From Devosia oryziradicis (GTDB taxonomy: Bacteria > Pseudomonadota > Alphaproteobacteria > Rhizobiales > Devosiaceae), in the NCBI RefSeq assembly GCF_016698645.1, contig NZ_CP068047.1, positions 1,151,001-1,215,000 of the forward strand: a DNA stretch of 64,000 nucleotides, read 5' to 3'. The position numbers and the translations under genes are program-made. Below are positions 42,909-52,664 of this stretch, piece by piece (the first letter of the stretch is position 1; the number at the start of each line of letters is the position of its first letter). Under the pieces are notes generated by a model. It saw only the letters and a program-made list of their open reading frames with translations. It made no database searches and was not told the DNA's origin.

Positions 42909-44882
42909 TTACAACTGTGCGGTGACGGCTTCAACAACGGCATTCGCCGTAATACCAAAGTGGTCATAGAGCTTCTCGATCGGGCCGGAAGCACCAAAGC
43001 CGTGCATGCCGACGAACTTGCCCTTTTCGCCGAGCAGCTTGCTCCAGCTCATCTCGATACCGGCCTCGATGGCAACGCGGGCCTTGGCATTGCCATAGAG
43101 CTCGGCCTTGTAGCCGTCGGACTGCTTGGCCAGCAGCTCCATCGAGGGAACCGACACGACCTTGGCAGCAATGCCCTTCTCGCTGAGCGAGGCCAGGGCG
43201 GCGACGGCAATGGCGACTTCCGAGCCGGTGGCGAAGATGACCACATCGGCATTCTTGTCGCCGGCGATCACGTAAGCGCCCTTGGCCGACAGGTTTTCAC
43301 TGACATATTCGGTGCGCAGAGCCGGCAGGTTCTGACGGCTGAGGGCCAGGATCGACGGTGCGGTGGTCGACTCAAGCGCCAGTTCCCAGCACTCGGCGGC
43401 CTCCATGGCATCAGCCGGGCGGAAGACCAGGAGATTCGGAATGGCACGCAGGGCGGTCAGGTGTTCCACCGGCTGGTGGGTCGGGCCGTCTTCACCCAGG
43501 CCGATCGAGTCATGGGTCATGACATAGATGGCGCGCTGTTCCATGAGCGCGGCTAGGCGGATCGAGGGGCGGGCATAGTCGGTGAAGACCATGAAGGTGC
43601 CGCCATAGGGGATGAGGCCGCCATGCAGGGCAACGCCGTTCATCGCCGCGGCCATTTCATGCTCGCGGATGCCGTACATCATGTAGCGGCCCAGGCGATT
43701 GTCGGCCTGGAAGGGGATCATTTCCTTGGTGTTGGTCAGGTTCGAATGCGTCAGGTCGGCCGAGCCGCCCAGCGTTTCGGGCAGCGCGGCATTGATGACG
43801 TCGAGCGCCATCTGGCTGGACTTGCGGGTCGCGACCTTCGGCTTGTCCTCGACCAGCTTGCGCTTGTAGGCGTCCATGGCCGACTTGAACTCGGCGGGCA
43901 GGTCACCCTTCATGCGGCGCTCGAACTCGGCCTTGTGGGCCGAGGCGGCCAGGCGCGACTGCCATTCGCCGCGGATGTTCTGCGAGCGCTTGCCGGCGGC
44001 GCGCCAGGTGTTGAGTACTTCGGTGGGAATTTCGAAGGCGGGATAGGTGATGCCCAGCGCAGCCTTGGCGCCGGCCAGTTCCTCGGCGCCGAGCGGGGAG
44101 CCATGCACCTTTTCGGTGCCCGACTTCTTGGGCGCGCCGAAGCCGATGGTCGTCTTGGCGGCGATCAGGGTCGGCTTGTCCGACTTCTTGGCGTCGTTCA
44201 GGGCCTTTTCGATGGCGTCCTGGTCATGGCCGTCGATCTCGATGGTGTTCCAGTGCACGGCCTTGAAGCGGGCGATCTGGTCGGTCGAATCCGAGTTGGA
44301 GACGGCGCCGTCGATGGTGATCGAGTTGTTGTCCCAGATCACGACGAGCTTGTTGAGCTTGAGGTGGCCGGCCAGCGCGATGGCTTCCTGGCTGATACCT
44401 TCCATGAGGCAACCGTCACCGGCCAGCACCCAAGTATAGTGGTCGACGAGGTCGGAACCGAATTCGGCGGCGAGCTTGGCTTCGGCGACGGCGAAGCCGA
44501 CCGAATTGGCCAGGCCTTGGCCGAGCGGGCCGGTGGTGGTCTCGATGCCCTGGGCGAAATGATATTCGGGGTGGCCGGCGGTCTTGGAGCCAAGCTGGCG
44601 GAAGTTCTTGACCTGGTCGATGGTCATGTCCTCGTAGCCCAGGAGGTAGAGCGAGGAATAGAGCAGCATCGAGCCGTGGCCGGCCGACAGGATGAAGCGG
44701 TCGCGGTCAGCCCACTTGCTGTCGGCGGGATCGAACTTCATCACCTTGGTGAACAGCACCGTGGCGATATCGGCGCAGCCCATGGGCAGGCCGGGATGGC
44801 CGGAATTGGCTTTCTCGACCGCGTCCATGGAGAGGGAGCGGATCGCATTGGCCAAGTCGTTCTGCTGGGCGGTGTTCGTCAT
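42909..44882 (-). CDS. tkt: Transketolase
   Basis: A 657-residue thiamine-diphosphate enzyme. It has the N-terminal [14 protein letters not shown], the TPP motif [13 protein letters not shown], and the central [13 protein letters not shown]. It links glycolysis with the pentose phosphate pathway and is the first gene of the minus-strand carbon block. It is divergent from DUF4164-zapA. Confidence 0.97.
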   Translation of the reverse strand: MTNTAQQNDLANAIRSLSMDAVEKANSGHPGLPMGCADIATVLFTKVMKFDPADSKWADRDRFILSAGHGSMLLYSSLYLLGYEDMTIDQVKNFRQLGSKTAGHPEYHFAQGIETTTGPLGQGLANSVGFAVAEAKLAAEFGSDLVDHYTWVLAGDGCLMEGISQEAIALAGHLKLNKLVVIWDNNSITIDGAVSNSDSTDQIARFKAVHWNTIEIDGHDQDAIEKALNDAKKSDKPTLIAAKTTIGFGAPKKSGTEKVHGSPLGAEELAGAKAALGITYPAFEIPTEVLNTWRAAGKRSQNIRGEWQSRLAASAHKAEFERRMKGDLPAEFKSAMDAYKRKLVEDKPKVATRKSSQMALDVINAALPETLGGSADLTHSNLTNTKEMIPFQADNRLGRYMMYGIREHEMAAAMNGVALHGGLIPYGGTFMVFTDYARPSIRLAALMEQRAIYVMTHDSIGLGEDGPTHQPVEHLTALRAIPNLLVFRPADAMEAAECWELALESTTAPSILALSRQNLPALRTEYVSENLSAKGAYVIAGDKNADVVIFATGSEVAIAVAALASLSEKGIAAKVVSVPSMELLAKQSDGYKAELYGNAKARVAIEAGIEMSWSKLLGEKGKFVGMHGFGASGPIEKLYDHFGITANAVVEAVTAQL

Positions 44883-45088
44883 CGGGCTCGCGCTTTCATC
44901 AGGGCTGGATTTCTGGGGAGAAGAGGCGCGGAAAGCCTCCTCCCAAAGGCGGGCCTAGGGCATAACAGGTTCGCCTATCCTGTCAATGACAGTGCCGCCT
45001 TGCGCTCTGCCCATAAGGTTGCATTGCCGGCAGCGCTGGGGCAGGCTGGACCGGCTTGAATCGCCGTGGGCAGAGGACCGTAGTAGCA

Positions 45089-45376
45089 ATGAGTGAGACG
45101 GAACTTGAAGACGGGCTGACTGCGGCCAATGCGCGTTTCGACCGCGCCATGGCCAGCCTGGACCAATCGGTGCGCAACCTGTCGACGCGCCTTCGGCAGC
45201 ATAACCGCATCGAAGTCGACACGCAGCGCCTGGTGCATGAGCGGGCGCGCCTCGCCACCGAACTCGACAAGACGGCGGCACGCGCGAAGCGGCTCGATGA
45301 CAGCGCCCATGACGTGTCGCGCCGCCTGGTCGAGGCGATGGAAACGGTTCGCGAAGTCCTGGCCAAGGCGGAGTAG
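45089..45376 (+). CDS. DUF4164-family coiled-coil protein
   Basis: A 95-residue, almost fully helical protein (RFDRAMASLDQSVRNLSTRL, LVHERARLATELDKTAARA) of the DUF4164 family that usually precedes zapA in Hyphomicrobiales. Its position suggests a division-linked role. The ATG at 45089 is preferred over 45056 on family length. Confidence 0.8.
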   Translation: MSETELEDGLTAANARFDRAMASLDQSVRNLSTRLRQHNRIEVDTQRLVHERARLATELDKTAARAKRLDDSAHDVSRRLVEAMETVREVLAKAE

Positions 45377-45380
45377 TGCG

Positions 45381-45758
45381 GTGCCCGAAGTCAATGTCGA
45401 GATCAACGGCCGCAAATATCGCATGGCCTGCGAAGAGGGCCAGCAGCAGCACCTGATCGGGCTGGCCGAGCGGTTCAATACGCATGTCGAAGCGCTCAAG
45501 GGCGCGGTCGGCGAAATCGGCGATAACCGGCTTACCGTGATGGCCGGCATCGCCGTGGTGGACGAACTGGCGGAGGCCGAGAAGCGCATCAAGGCGCTCG
45601 AAACCGAAGTGCTGGTGCTGACCCGCGCGGGCCAGGAAGTCGCCGCCGAGATCGAGGCACTGGAAGTTAAGTTCGCCGCGAGACTGACCGATGCCGCCAA
45701 GGTGCTCGAAGGCGTCGCCGGCGTGCTGGACGAGGCGGCGCCGCTGCCGCTGGGCTGA
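45381..45758 (+). CDS. zapA: Cell division protein ZapA
   Basis: A 125-residue ZapA: N-terminal VEINGRKYRMACEEGQQQHL and the helix TVMAGIAVVDELAEAEKRI. It promotes FtsZ bundling at mid-cell. The start is GTG with a GGAG upstream, four bases after the DUF4164 stop. Confidence 0.93.
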   Translation: MPEVNVEINGRKYRMACEEGQQQHLIGLAERFNTHVEALKGAVGEIGDNRLTVMAGIAVVDELAEAEKRIKALETEVLVLTRAGQEVAAEIEALEVKFAARLTDAAKVLEGVAGVLDEAAPLPLG

Positions 45759-45769
45759 GCGATGATGGC

Positions 45770-45795
45770 CGAGGCCCGGCAGTTGCCGAGCCTCG
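45770..45795. terminator. Hairpin between convergent zapA and phoX
   Basis: CGAGGC-c-CGGCA paired with TGCCG-a-GCCTCG forms an eleven-pair stem with one mismatch in the 49-base gap. No T-run follows, so termination is only likely. Confidence 0.5.
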
Positions 45796-45807
45796 CCGGG
45801 AATGTCG

Positions 45808-47790
45808 TCAGACCGCGATCTTGCCGCCGCCCTGCTTGGTGATGGCGACGACCGACGGCCGCACCGGCATGGCGTCGTCGAAATCGGGCCAGCGGGTGGA
45901 GAGGTCCTCGTAGTAGGACACACGGCCGAAACCTTCCCAATCGTCGCCACCGTCGCCCGGATGCTGCACCGCCACGAAAGCGGTCTCGTCATCGGGTGTG
46001 AAGAGCGGGCCGCACATTTCGGCGCCCACCGGCACGCGGAAGAACAGCTTGGAGGTCGCACGCGCCGGTCCCTCGGTGTCGACGGCCCAGAGGCCATCGG
46101 TCCGGCCGGTGCCGGAGGGGCTGTTGCCGTCAGTCGAAACCCACAGGCGCCCAAGGGAGTCCACCGCGCAGTTGTCGGGCATGCCGAACCAGCCGTTGAC
46201 GGTGGTGTCGGTAGAGAAGGTCGCGCCCACATCGGCGATCGAGGGATCGCCGCATTTGAGCAGGATTTCCCAGGTGCCATCGGCGGCGGCAAAGTCGCCG
46301 TCGGCTTCGGTGATTTCGATGATGTGGCCAAAGGCGTTTTCGGCGCGGGGGTTGGCCGCGTCTTCCTGGCCCGGCTCGCGGCGGGTATTGTTGGTCAGCA
46401 TCACATAGACCTTGCCGTTGACGCCGTTGGGCTGGATGTCTTCGGGGCGGTCCATCTTGGTGGCGCCGAGAAGGTCGGCGGCACGGCGGGTCTCGATGAT
46501 CACGTCTGCCTGGCTCGCAAAGCCGTTTTCGGCTGTCAGCGTACCTTCGCCATGCACCAGCGGCAACCACTGGATAGTACCGTCGTCGGCGAATTTGGCG
46601 ACATGGAGCGTACCCTGGTCGAGCAGGTCCATGTTGGCGGCGCGGTCGTCGGGGTTGAACTTGCCCGCGGTCACGAACTTGTAGACATAGTCGAAGCGCT
46701 CATCGTCTCCCAGATAGAACACCACCCGACCGTCCTTGTTGACGATGGATTCGGCGCCTTCATGCTTGAAGCGGCCAAGGGCGGTGCGCTTCTTGGGAAC
46801 CGAGTTGGGGTCCATCACGTCCACTTCGACGATGTAGCCGAAGCGATTGGGCTCGTTGGGCTCCTTGGACACATCGAAGCGATCATAGAAGTTGGCCCAT
46901 TCATAGGACCCTTCCGGGATGCCGAGACGGTCGTAATTGGCGGCTTCGGGATGGTCGGCCGGCAGTTCACCGGCGAAGTAGCCGTGGATATTTTCCTCGG
47001 CCATCACATAGGTGCCCCAGGGCGTGACGCCACCGGCGCAATTGTTGACCGTGCCGAACACCTTGGTCCCGGTGGCATCGGCATTGGTCTTGAGCCGATC
47101 GTGGCCGGCGGCGGGGCCGGTCAGCTGCATCTCAGTCTCGGCGGTGATGCGGCGGTTGTACTGGCCGTCCTTGACCACCTGCCACTTGCCGTCGACCTTC
47201 CTGATCTCAACAATGGTGCCGCCATGGGCCATCAGCTCGACATCGACCTGTTCCTTGGTCAGCGGATTGAGCGTCATCTCGCCTTCCACCAGCGTCACCA
47301 GGCCCGGGAACATCAGGTGGGGGTTGGTGTATTCGTGGTTGACCACCAGCAGGCCATGCTCGGATGAACCTTCGAGCGGGATGTAGCCGACATAGTCGTT
47401 GTTGTAGCCGAACTGACGGGCCTGGGCCGCGGCGGTCTGTGCGGTAGGGTCGAATTCCGGCGCATCGGCAAAGATGGCATCGCCCCAGCGCAGCAGGATA
47501 TCGGCATCATAGCCTTCGGCGACGTGGTGGGCCTCGTCGATGCCCGCTTCAACTTCGGTAAACGAAAAAGCCGAACCACTCTCCTCGGCGCGTGCATCCT
47601 GGGCGGTCAGCAGCGCCAGGGGGCTCACAGTGGCGGCAATGGCCGAAACGGCCAGCGAACCCTGGAGGAAACCGCGGCGCGAGAAGCGCGCGGAAATCAG
47701 TTCGCCCATGGTGGGATTGGCGGTGTGGTTGCGCGGCGCGGCATCGGCCGCTTCCAGCTGCGATGTCTTGAAGATCGTCTGGTCGTTCAT
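45808..47790 (-). CDS. phoX: PhoX-family secreted alkaline phosphatase
   Basis: A 660-residue DUF839/PhoX protein with a twin-arginine signal (SRRGFLQGS at 37-45, cleavage after ARA near 68). Recognisable blocks are NHEYTNPHLMF, NNCAGGVTPWGTYVMAEENIHGYF (here in part), MDRPEDIQPNGVNGKVYV and PDNCAVDSLGRLWVSTDG. PhoX enzymes are Ca/Fe-dependent phosphomonoesterases that release phosphate in the periplasm. A three-repeat Pho box 68 bases upstream supports PhoB control. The gene separates zapA from the 6S RNA and lies on the other strand. Confidence 0.92.
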   Translation of the reverse strand: MNDQTIFKTSQLEAADAAPRNHTANPTMGELISARFSRRGFLQGSLAVSAIAATVSPLALLTAQDARAEESGSAFSFTEVEAGIDEAHHVAEGYDADILLRWGDAIFADAPEFDPTAQTAAAQARQFGYNNDYVGYIPLEGSSEHGLLVVNHEYTNPHLMFPGLVTLVEGEMTLNPLTKEQVDVELMAHGGTIVEIRKVDGKWQVVKDGQYNRRITAETEMQLTGPAAGHDRLKTNADATGTKVFGTVNNCAGGVTPWGTYVMAEENIHGYFAGELPADHPEAANYDRLGIPEGSYEWANFYDRFDVSKEPNEPNRFGYIVEVDVMDPNSVPKKRTALGRFKHEGAESIVNKDGRVVFYLGDDERFDYVYKFVTAGKFNPDDRAANMDLLDQGTLHVAKFADDGTIQWLPLVHGEGTLTAENGFASQADVIIETRRAADLLGATKMDRPEDIQPNGVNGKVYVMLTNNTRREPGQEDAANPRAENAFGHIIEITEADGDFAAADGTWEILLKCGDPSIADVGATFSTDTTVNGWFGMPDNCAVDSLGRLWVSTDGNSPSGTGRTDGLWAVDTEGPARATSKLFFRVPVGAEMCGPLFTPDDETAFVAVQHPGDGGDDWEGFGRVSYYEDLSTRWPDFDDAMPVRPSVVAITKQGGGKIAV

Positions 47791-47857
47791 CGGGATTGCC
47801 CCTTCAACAGCAAGGATGGACGTTCGTTTTGGAACTGTTCCAGCCTAGAAAGGGCGG

Positions 47858-47886
47858 ATGACGCTCACGTGACAGGGCGATGACAC
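47858..47886 (-). promoter_or_regulatory. Pho box, three 7-base repeats
   Basis: On the minus strand GTGTCAT-N4-CTGTCAC-N4-GCGTCAT, three heptamers at exact 11-base spacing, matches the PhoB consensus CTGTCAT-N4-CTGTCAT. It ends 68 bases before the phoX ATG. This predicts induction by phosphate starvation. Confidence 0.8.
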
Positions 47887-47919
47887 ATCGACAGCGCTTC
47901 GTTGGCGGGTGCAGGGCCT

Positions 47920-47947
47920 TTGCACAACCGGCCAAAGCGCCTATATC
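47920..47947 (+). promoter_or_regulatory. Sigma70-type promoter of 6S RNA
   Basis: TTGCAC at 47920 and TATATC at 47942 are 16 bases apart. A start site near 47954 fits the expected 5' end of the 6S RNA. Confidence 0.6.
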
Positions 47948-47953
47948 TAGCGC

Positions 47954-48108
47954 GCTGCCCGGTGCGTGATGGATACCAATATCCCCGGGGCCTTATCGAT
48001 CCTTAAGGGAGCTGTCCCTGACCGGGCCCGTGGGCTCGGACATACGGCGCCCACCTACGTGAGTAGGTTCCCGGGATCGTATATCCCACGGCCAGGGTGG
48101 CACCTTAT
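47954..48108 (+). ncRNA. ssrS: 6S RNA
   Basis: The RNA gene lies directly ahead of the 5-formyltetrahydrofolate cyclo-ligase gene, as in most proteobacteria. Its ends pair (GGTGC at 47961 with GCACC at 48100). It has an apical hairpin ACCTAC-GTGA-GTAGGT and internal GC-rich stems around a large bulge. 6S RNA mimics an open promoter and binds sigma70 RNA polymerase in stationary phase. The assignment rests on position, promoter and fold. The exact ends are estimates. Confidence 0.75.
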
Positions 48109-48133
48109 TGACTGAGCAGGTTGCAGCACGCCC

Positions 48134-48721
48134 ATGGTTGACGCGTTGATCGAAGAAGCCAAGGCAGCGCTGCGAAACCGGGCTCGCGCGGCGCGCGCCT
48201 CGCTCGATCACGGCGAGCGCGCCGATGCCGCGGTTGCGGCGGCGCAGCACTTCTTCAATGCCGTCCCGCTGCAGGCGGGCGACGTGGTAGCCGCCTATTG
48301 GCGCATTCGCGATGAACTCGATTGCCAGCCCATTCTGGTCAAGCTGATGGACAGCAACCAGAAGGTCGTGCTGCCGGTGGTGGTGGGGCCGGAGCAGCCG
48401 CTTGACCTGCGGGTCTGGGAGCCCGGGGCCTCGCTCTATGAATCCGGCTTCGGCACATTGGCGCCCTCCGACCTGGCGCCGCGGGCGGAGCCGGATATCG
48501 TCCTCATGCCGCTGCTGGGCTTTGACGCCCGAGGCACGCGCCTGGGTTATGGTGGCGGCTATTACGATCGCACGCTGGCGCGCCTGAGCAAGAAGCCCAG
48601 GCTGGTTGGCCTGGCCTTTGCGGCGCAGGAGCTCGACCGGATTCCGCGCGAGCCGCATGACGTGCCCCTCGACATGATCGTCACCGAGGCCGGTGTCCGC
48701 CATTTCGGCGCTGCGGCATGA
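48134..48721 (+). CDS. ygfA: 5-formyltetrahydrofolate cyclo-ligase
   Basis: A 195-residue enzyme with the N-terminal EEAKAALRNRARAARASL and the family motif GYGGGYYDRTLA. It converts 5-formyl-THF to 5,10-methenyl-THF using ATP. It may be made from the same transcript as the 6S RNA precursor. Confidence 0.94.
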   Translation: MVDALIEEAKAALRNRARAARASLDHGERADAAVAAAQHFFNAVPLQAGDVVAAYWRIRDELDCQPILVKLMDSNQKVVLPVVVGPEQPLDLRVWEPGASLYESGFGTLAPSDLAPRAEPDIVLMPLLGFDARGTRLGYGGGYYDRTLARLSKKPRLVGLAFAAQELDRIPREPHDVPLDMIVTEAGVRHFGAAA

Positions 48722-49533
48722 GGCTCCTGTTTCTGGGCGATGTGGTGGGCCGCTCCGGCCGCGATGGCGTGGCCGAACGTCTGCCTGGTATCATCGAGCG
48801 CTACAAGTTCGACTTCGTGGTCATCAATGGCGAGAATGCCAGCCATGGGCGCGGGCTGACCGAGCCGCATTTCCATGGCCTGCGCGATGCCGGCGCCGAC
48901 ATCGTTACACTGGGCGACCACGCCTTCGACCAGCGCGACACGCTGAGCTATATCGAGCGCGAAAATTCGCTGATCCGCCCGATCAACATGCCCCAGGGAA
49001 CCCCCGGGCGCGGCGCCATGTTCGTCGAGGGCCGCAACGGGCATCGCGTGCTGGTCATCAATGCCCTGGGGCGGGTGTTCATGGGCCCGGTCGATGATCC
49101 ATTCCGCGCCGTGGAAGCGGCGGTGGCTGCCTGTCCGCTGGGCGAGCAGGCCGATGCCATCATTGTCGATTTCCATACCGAGGCGACTTCGGAAATCCAG
49201 GGCATGGGCTTTTACATGGATGGACGGGTGAGCCTGGTGGTCGGCACCCACACTCACATCCCCACCTCGGACCAGCGCATCCTCAAGGGTGGCACGGCGC
49301 TGATGGCCGATGCCGGCATGTGCGGCGATTTCGATTCCATCATCGGGGTCGATCCCGAGGAGCCGCTCAACCGGTTCCTGACCGGCATTGCCAACGGCCG
49401 CTTCACGCCTGCCGAGGGCGAGGCGACCTTATGCGGGGTGGCGGTCGAGACCGACCCGCGCACCGGGCTCGCCGCCAAGGTGCTGCCGGTGCGTATCGGC
49501 GGCACGCTGGCGCAGGCATTGCCCGAGTTCTAG
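48718..49533 (+). CDS. TIGR00282/YmdB-family metallophosphoesterase
   Basis: A 271-residue calcineurin-like phosphoesterase with metal motifs FLGDVVGRSGRD, NGENASHGRG, GDHAFDQ, DFHTEATSE and GTHTHIPTSD. YmdB homologues hydrolyse 2',3'-cyclic nucleotides. It overlaps the cyclo-ligase stop by four bases. Confidence 0.93.
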   Translation: MRLLFLGDVVGRSGRDGVAERLPGIIERYKFDFVVINGENASHGRGLTEPHFHGLRDAGADIVTLGDHAFDQRDTLSYIERENSLIRPINMPQGTPGRGAMFVEGRNGHRVLVINALGRVFMGPVDDPFRAVEAAVAACPLGEQADAIIVDFHTEATSEIQGMGFYMDGRVSLVVGTHTHIPTSDQRILKGGTALMADAGMCGDFDSIIGVDPEEPLNRFLTGIANGRFTPAEGEATLCGVAVETDPRTGLAAKVLPVRIGGTLAQALPEF

Positions 49534-49609
49534 CCCGCTTCACAAGTGGCCCCGGCTTGCCTATAACGCGCCACCACAATCCAGCATTCTTATTCGAGGG
49601 GAGTGACCG

Positions 49610-50356
49610 ATGGCCGGCCATTCACACGCCAAAAACATCATGCACCGCAAAGGCAAGTCCGACGCGGCGCGCTCCAAGGTCTTTTCCAAGCTGGCGCGAG
49701 AAATCACCGTCGCCGCCAAGCTGGGCATGCCGGACCCTGCCTTCAACGCCCGCCTGCGCCTTGCGGTGGCCAATGCGCGCGCGCAGTCCATGCCCAAGGA
49801 CAATATCGACCGCGCCATCAAGAAGGCATCGGGCGGCGACGGCGAGAACTATGACGAGATCCGCTATGAGGGTTATGGCCCGGGCGGCGTCGCTATCATC
49901 GTCGAAACGCTGACCGACAACCGCAACCGCACCGCCTCCAACGTCCGCTCGTATTTCTCCAAGAATGGCGGCGCCATGGGCGAAACCAACTCGGTCGGCT
50001 TCATGTTCGACAAGGTGGGCGAAATTACCTACCCGCTGAGCGCCGGCTCGGAAGACAAGGTGATGGAAGCCGCCATCGAGGCCGGTGCCGACGACGTCGA
50101 GAGCGACGAAGAGGGCCACTACATCACCACCAGCTTCGAAGCGATGGTTGAAGTGGCCGCGGCGCTAGAAAAGGTGCTGGGCGAGGCCGAGTCGGTCAAG
50201 GCCGTGTGGAAGCCGCAGACCAATACGCCGATCGACGCCGAAAAGGGCGCCACGCTGATGAAGCTTATCGCGACGCTCGAGGAAGACGACGACGTGCAGA
50301 ACGTCTATTCGAACTTCGAGATGAGTGACGAGGACGCGGCCAAGCTCGAAGCCTGA
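49610..50356 (+). CDS. yebC: YebC/PmpR-family protein
   Basis: A 248-residue protein with [19 protein letters not shown], the universal YebC start, and [18 protein letters not shown]. The family acts as transcription regulator, and recent work links it to translation of proline tracts. It sits between the folate gene group and ruvC, a common alphaproteobacterial order. Confidence 0.95.
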   Translation: MAGHSHAKNIMHRKGKSDAARSKVFSKLAREITVAAKLGMPDPAFNARLRLAVANARAQSMPKDNIDRAIKKASGGDGENYDEIRYEGYGPGGVAIIVETLTDNRNRTASNVRSYFSKNGGAMGETNSVGFMFDKVGEITYPLSAGSEDKVMEAAIEAGADDVESDEEGHYITTSFEAMVEVAAALEKVLGEAESVKAVWKPQTNTPIDAEKGATLMKLIATLEEDDDVQNVYSNFEMSDEDAAKLEA

Positions 50357-50377
50357 TGCCGTGACGGCCTGACACGC

Positions 50378-50406
50378 GGGCGGTGCCACCAGGCGCCGCC
50401 CTTTTT
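50378..50406 (+). terminator. Rho-independent terminator of yebC
   Basis: Stem GGGCGGtGCC / GGCGCCGCCC with a four-base loop and TTTTT. The T-run abuts the stop of the convergent GGDEF gene. Confidence 0.9.
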
Positions 50407-51188
50407 CATGCGCTGCGGCGGAGGTCGATCACCGGATGGTCGTTGACATGGACGACGGTCACGCGATTACGCCCGGTCTGCTTGGCGCCATAGAGGCGCT
50501 GGTCGGCGATCCGGAACAGTTCGGAAAAGCCGGCGGGACCTTCGAAGGCGACTCCGCCAATGCTGACCGACAGCGTACGCTGTTGTCCGTCGGGCGCAAA
50601 GACCGCCAGGTTTACCGAGCGGCGGATGCGCTCGGCGATCGCTTCGGCACTGCGCTGGTCGACATCGGGCAGATAGACCCCGAATTCCTCGCCGCCCATG
50701 CGGCCAACAAGGTCGCCCGACCGAAGAATGGTGCGAATGGAGCGGGCGATGATGGTCAGGGCTTCATCGCCGGCATCGTGGCCGAAGAGGTCATTGATCG
50801 ACTTGAAATTGTCCGCATCGATCATCAACAGCGCGCCATTGGTGCCATGCGGTCGTTGCGCCAGCAGGGTGCTCACCCTGTTGGTGAAGGCGCCCCGGTT
50901 GAGGCAGGCGGTCAGGCTGTCGGTTCGCGCGACCAGTCCCAGCCGCAGATTGGTGATCGCCAGGCCGCGTACACGCAGGCTCATATAGAAGAACAATGGC
51001 AGGCCCAGCAGCACGGGGAGCGTGACTGCACTGATGATGGAGCGCTGCAATGCCGCCGAACCCAGATCGCCGAACATCAGCGCGTTGAATGTCACCGAGA
51101 CCAGGACACAGGCCCCGGTACCGAACAGGGTCCAACGGCCAACGCTGGACCAGCTTTGCAGGGCAGTCAAAGTCTTGGAGGGCATCAT
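50406..51188 (-). CDS. Membrane-anchored diguanylate cyclase
   Basis: A 260-residue protein with two helices (about 20-40 and 50-70) and a GGDEF domain. The active-site GGEEF at 165-169 is intact, and an inhibitory I-site RSGD lies at 156-159, exactly five residues before it. It should make cyclic di-GMP. The start was set at the first of two ATG codons at 51188, because the longer frame to 51317 is Arg/Pro-rich and looks non-coding. Confidence 0.9.
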   Translation of the reverse strand: MMPSKTLTALQSWSSVGRWTLFGTGACVLVSVTFNALMFGDLGSAALQRSIISAVTLPVLLGLPLFFYMSLRVRGLAITNLRLGLVARTDSLTACLNRGAFTNRVSTLLAQRPHGTNGALLMIDADNFKSINDLFGHDAGDEALTIIARSIRTILRSGDLVGRMGGEEFGVYLPDVDQRSAEAIAERIRRSVNLAVFAPDGQQRTLSVSIGGVAFEGPAGFSELFRIADQRLYGAKQTGRNRVTVVHVNDHPVIDLRRSA

Positions 51189-51543
51189 TGCAATTCTCTG
51201 GGCTTTGAATGGAGCAGTCAGGCGGCGCGGGTCTCCCGGCGTCCGCAGATCATGGCCATGCGGCCGCAGCCGAGGACGTCGGTTCGGGTGAAATGCCGGC
51301 CGTGCCCGCGCCCGCACCTGAGATGGGTGGACGGCTGCCCAGCCCGGCTGGCTCCGGAAGGTCCAGATAAAGGTCCATCATGACTCGCCTCTGCATTCCC
51401 GCCTGGACCGTAAGGGCGACGACTTGAAGATGGTGTTTGCGTGATGCGCGCGATTTTATCTATCTGGAGTTTCCCCAGCCATCGTTGCCATTTTGTTCAC
51501 ATCGTGCTTGGTAGGTTGGCAGCGCGTGCTTAAGGATAGGTGC
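51189..51543. other. Intergenic region between diguanylate cyclase and ruvC
   Basis: These 355 bases should hold the two divergent promoters. The only gene-like object is a 43-codon minus-strand ORF (51250-51381, MMDLYLDLPEPAGLG...) with a GAGG seven bases before its ATG. It has no family match I know. I see no repeat or RNA gene. Confidence 0.4.
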
Positions 51544-52050
51544 ATGAACTCCGCCACCCGAATCATCGGCATCGATCCAGGCCTGCGCCGCTGCGGCTGG
51601 GGTGTCATCGAAACTCTGGGCAACCGGCTGACCTTTGTGGCTGCCGGCACGGTGACGCCGCCGGTGGACGGTTCGCTGGGTGAACGACTGGCCATCCTTT
51701 TTGCCGGCTTGGGCGAGGTCTTCGATCGATTTGCGCCCGAGGAGGCGGCGGTGGAGGAAACCTTCGTCAATGCCGGAGCGCGCTCTGCGCTGATCCTGGG
51801 CCAGGCGCGCGGCGTGGCGCTGCTGGCGCCGGCGGCGCGCGGCTTGCTGGTCGCTGAATATGCCGCCAACCTCGTCAAGAAATCGGTGGTCGGCACCGGC
51901 CATGCCGACAAGGGACAGATTCAGCTCATGGTCAAGACATTGCTGCCGGCGGCCGATTTCAAGGGTGCCGACGCCGCCGACGCGCTGGCGATCGCCATAT
52001 GTCATGCCCACCACCGCGTTTCCAACCAGCGGCTGAGGGCTCTGGCATGA
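51544..52050 (+). CDS. ruvC: Crossover junction endodeoxyribonuclease RuvC
   Basis: A 168-residue RNase H-fold resolvase with catalytic Asp in [14 protein letters not shown], Glu in [14 protein letters not shown] and Asp pair in [13 protein letters not shown]. It cuts Holliday junctions with RuvAB. It overlaps ruvA by four bases (ATGA). Confidence 0.96.
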   Translation: MNSATRIIGIDPGLRRCGWGVIETLGNRLTFVAAGTVTPPVDGSLGERLAILFAGLGEVFDRFAPEEAAVEETFVNAGARSALILGQARGVALLAPAARGLLVAEYAANLVKKSVVGTGHADKGQIQLMVKTLLPAADFKGADAADALAIAICHAHHRVSNQRLRALA

Positions 52051-52664
52051 TCGGCAAGCTCAAGGGGCTGGTGGACAGCTTTGGCGATGACCACGTGCTG
52101 ATCGATTGCGGCGGCGTGTGTTACGAGGCCTTCTGCTCCAGCCGGACATTACAGGCTTTGCCGCGGGTCGGGGAAGCGGCAGTGGTGTTCATCGAAACTA
52201 TCGTGCGCGAGGACATGATCCGCCTCTACGGCTTTTCGAGCGAGGCGGAAAAGGGCTGGTTCAACCTGCTGATGACCGTGCAGGGCGTCGGCGCACGCGT
52301 TGCCCTCTCTATCCTCTCGGTGCTGTCGCCCTCCGAACTCTCGAGCGCCGTGGCATTACAGGACAAGGCGATGATCGGCCGCGCCAACGGGGTCGGTCCC
52401 AAGCTCGCCGTGCGCCTGGTTACCGAGCTCAAGGGCAAGACGCCGGTCGGACCCGGCATTGACGCCGGCACGCTGGGGCTGCAGGCGGCCCTGGGTGAGG
52501 GCGTGGCGTCGTCGGCGATCACCGATGCCGTCTCGGCGCTCACCAATCTCGGTTATTCCAGCGCGCAGGCTTCGGCGGCGCTGGCGAAGATCGTGGCGCG
52601 TGAGGGCGACGGGGTGAAGACCGAGACGCTGATCCGCATGGGACTGCGGGAGCTGAGCAGTTGA
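52047..52664 (+). CDS. ruvA: Holliday junction DNA helicase subunit RuvA
   Basis: A 205-residue protein beginning [13 protein letters not shown], with the helix-hairpin-helix motifs [16 protein letters not shown] and [19 protein letters not shown] and a C-terminal RuvB-binding domain ([19 protein letters not shown]). It loads RuvB on Holliday junctions. Confidence 0.96.
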   Translation: MIGKLKGLVDSFGDDHVLIDCGGVCYEAFCSSRTLQALPRVGEAAVVFIETIVREDMIRLYGFSSEAEKGWFNLLMTVQGVGARVALSILSVLSPSELSSAVALQDKAMIGRANGVGPKLAVRLVTELKGKTPVGPGIDAGTLGLQAALGEGVASSAITDAVSALTNLGYSSAQASAALAKIVAREGDGVKTETLIRMGLRELSS

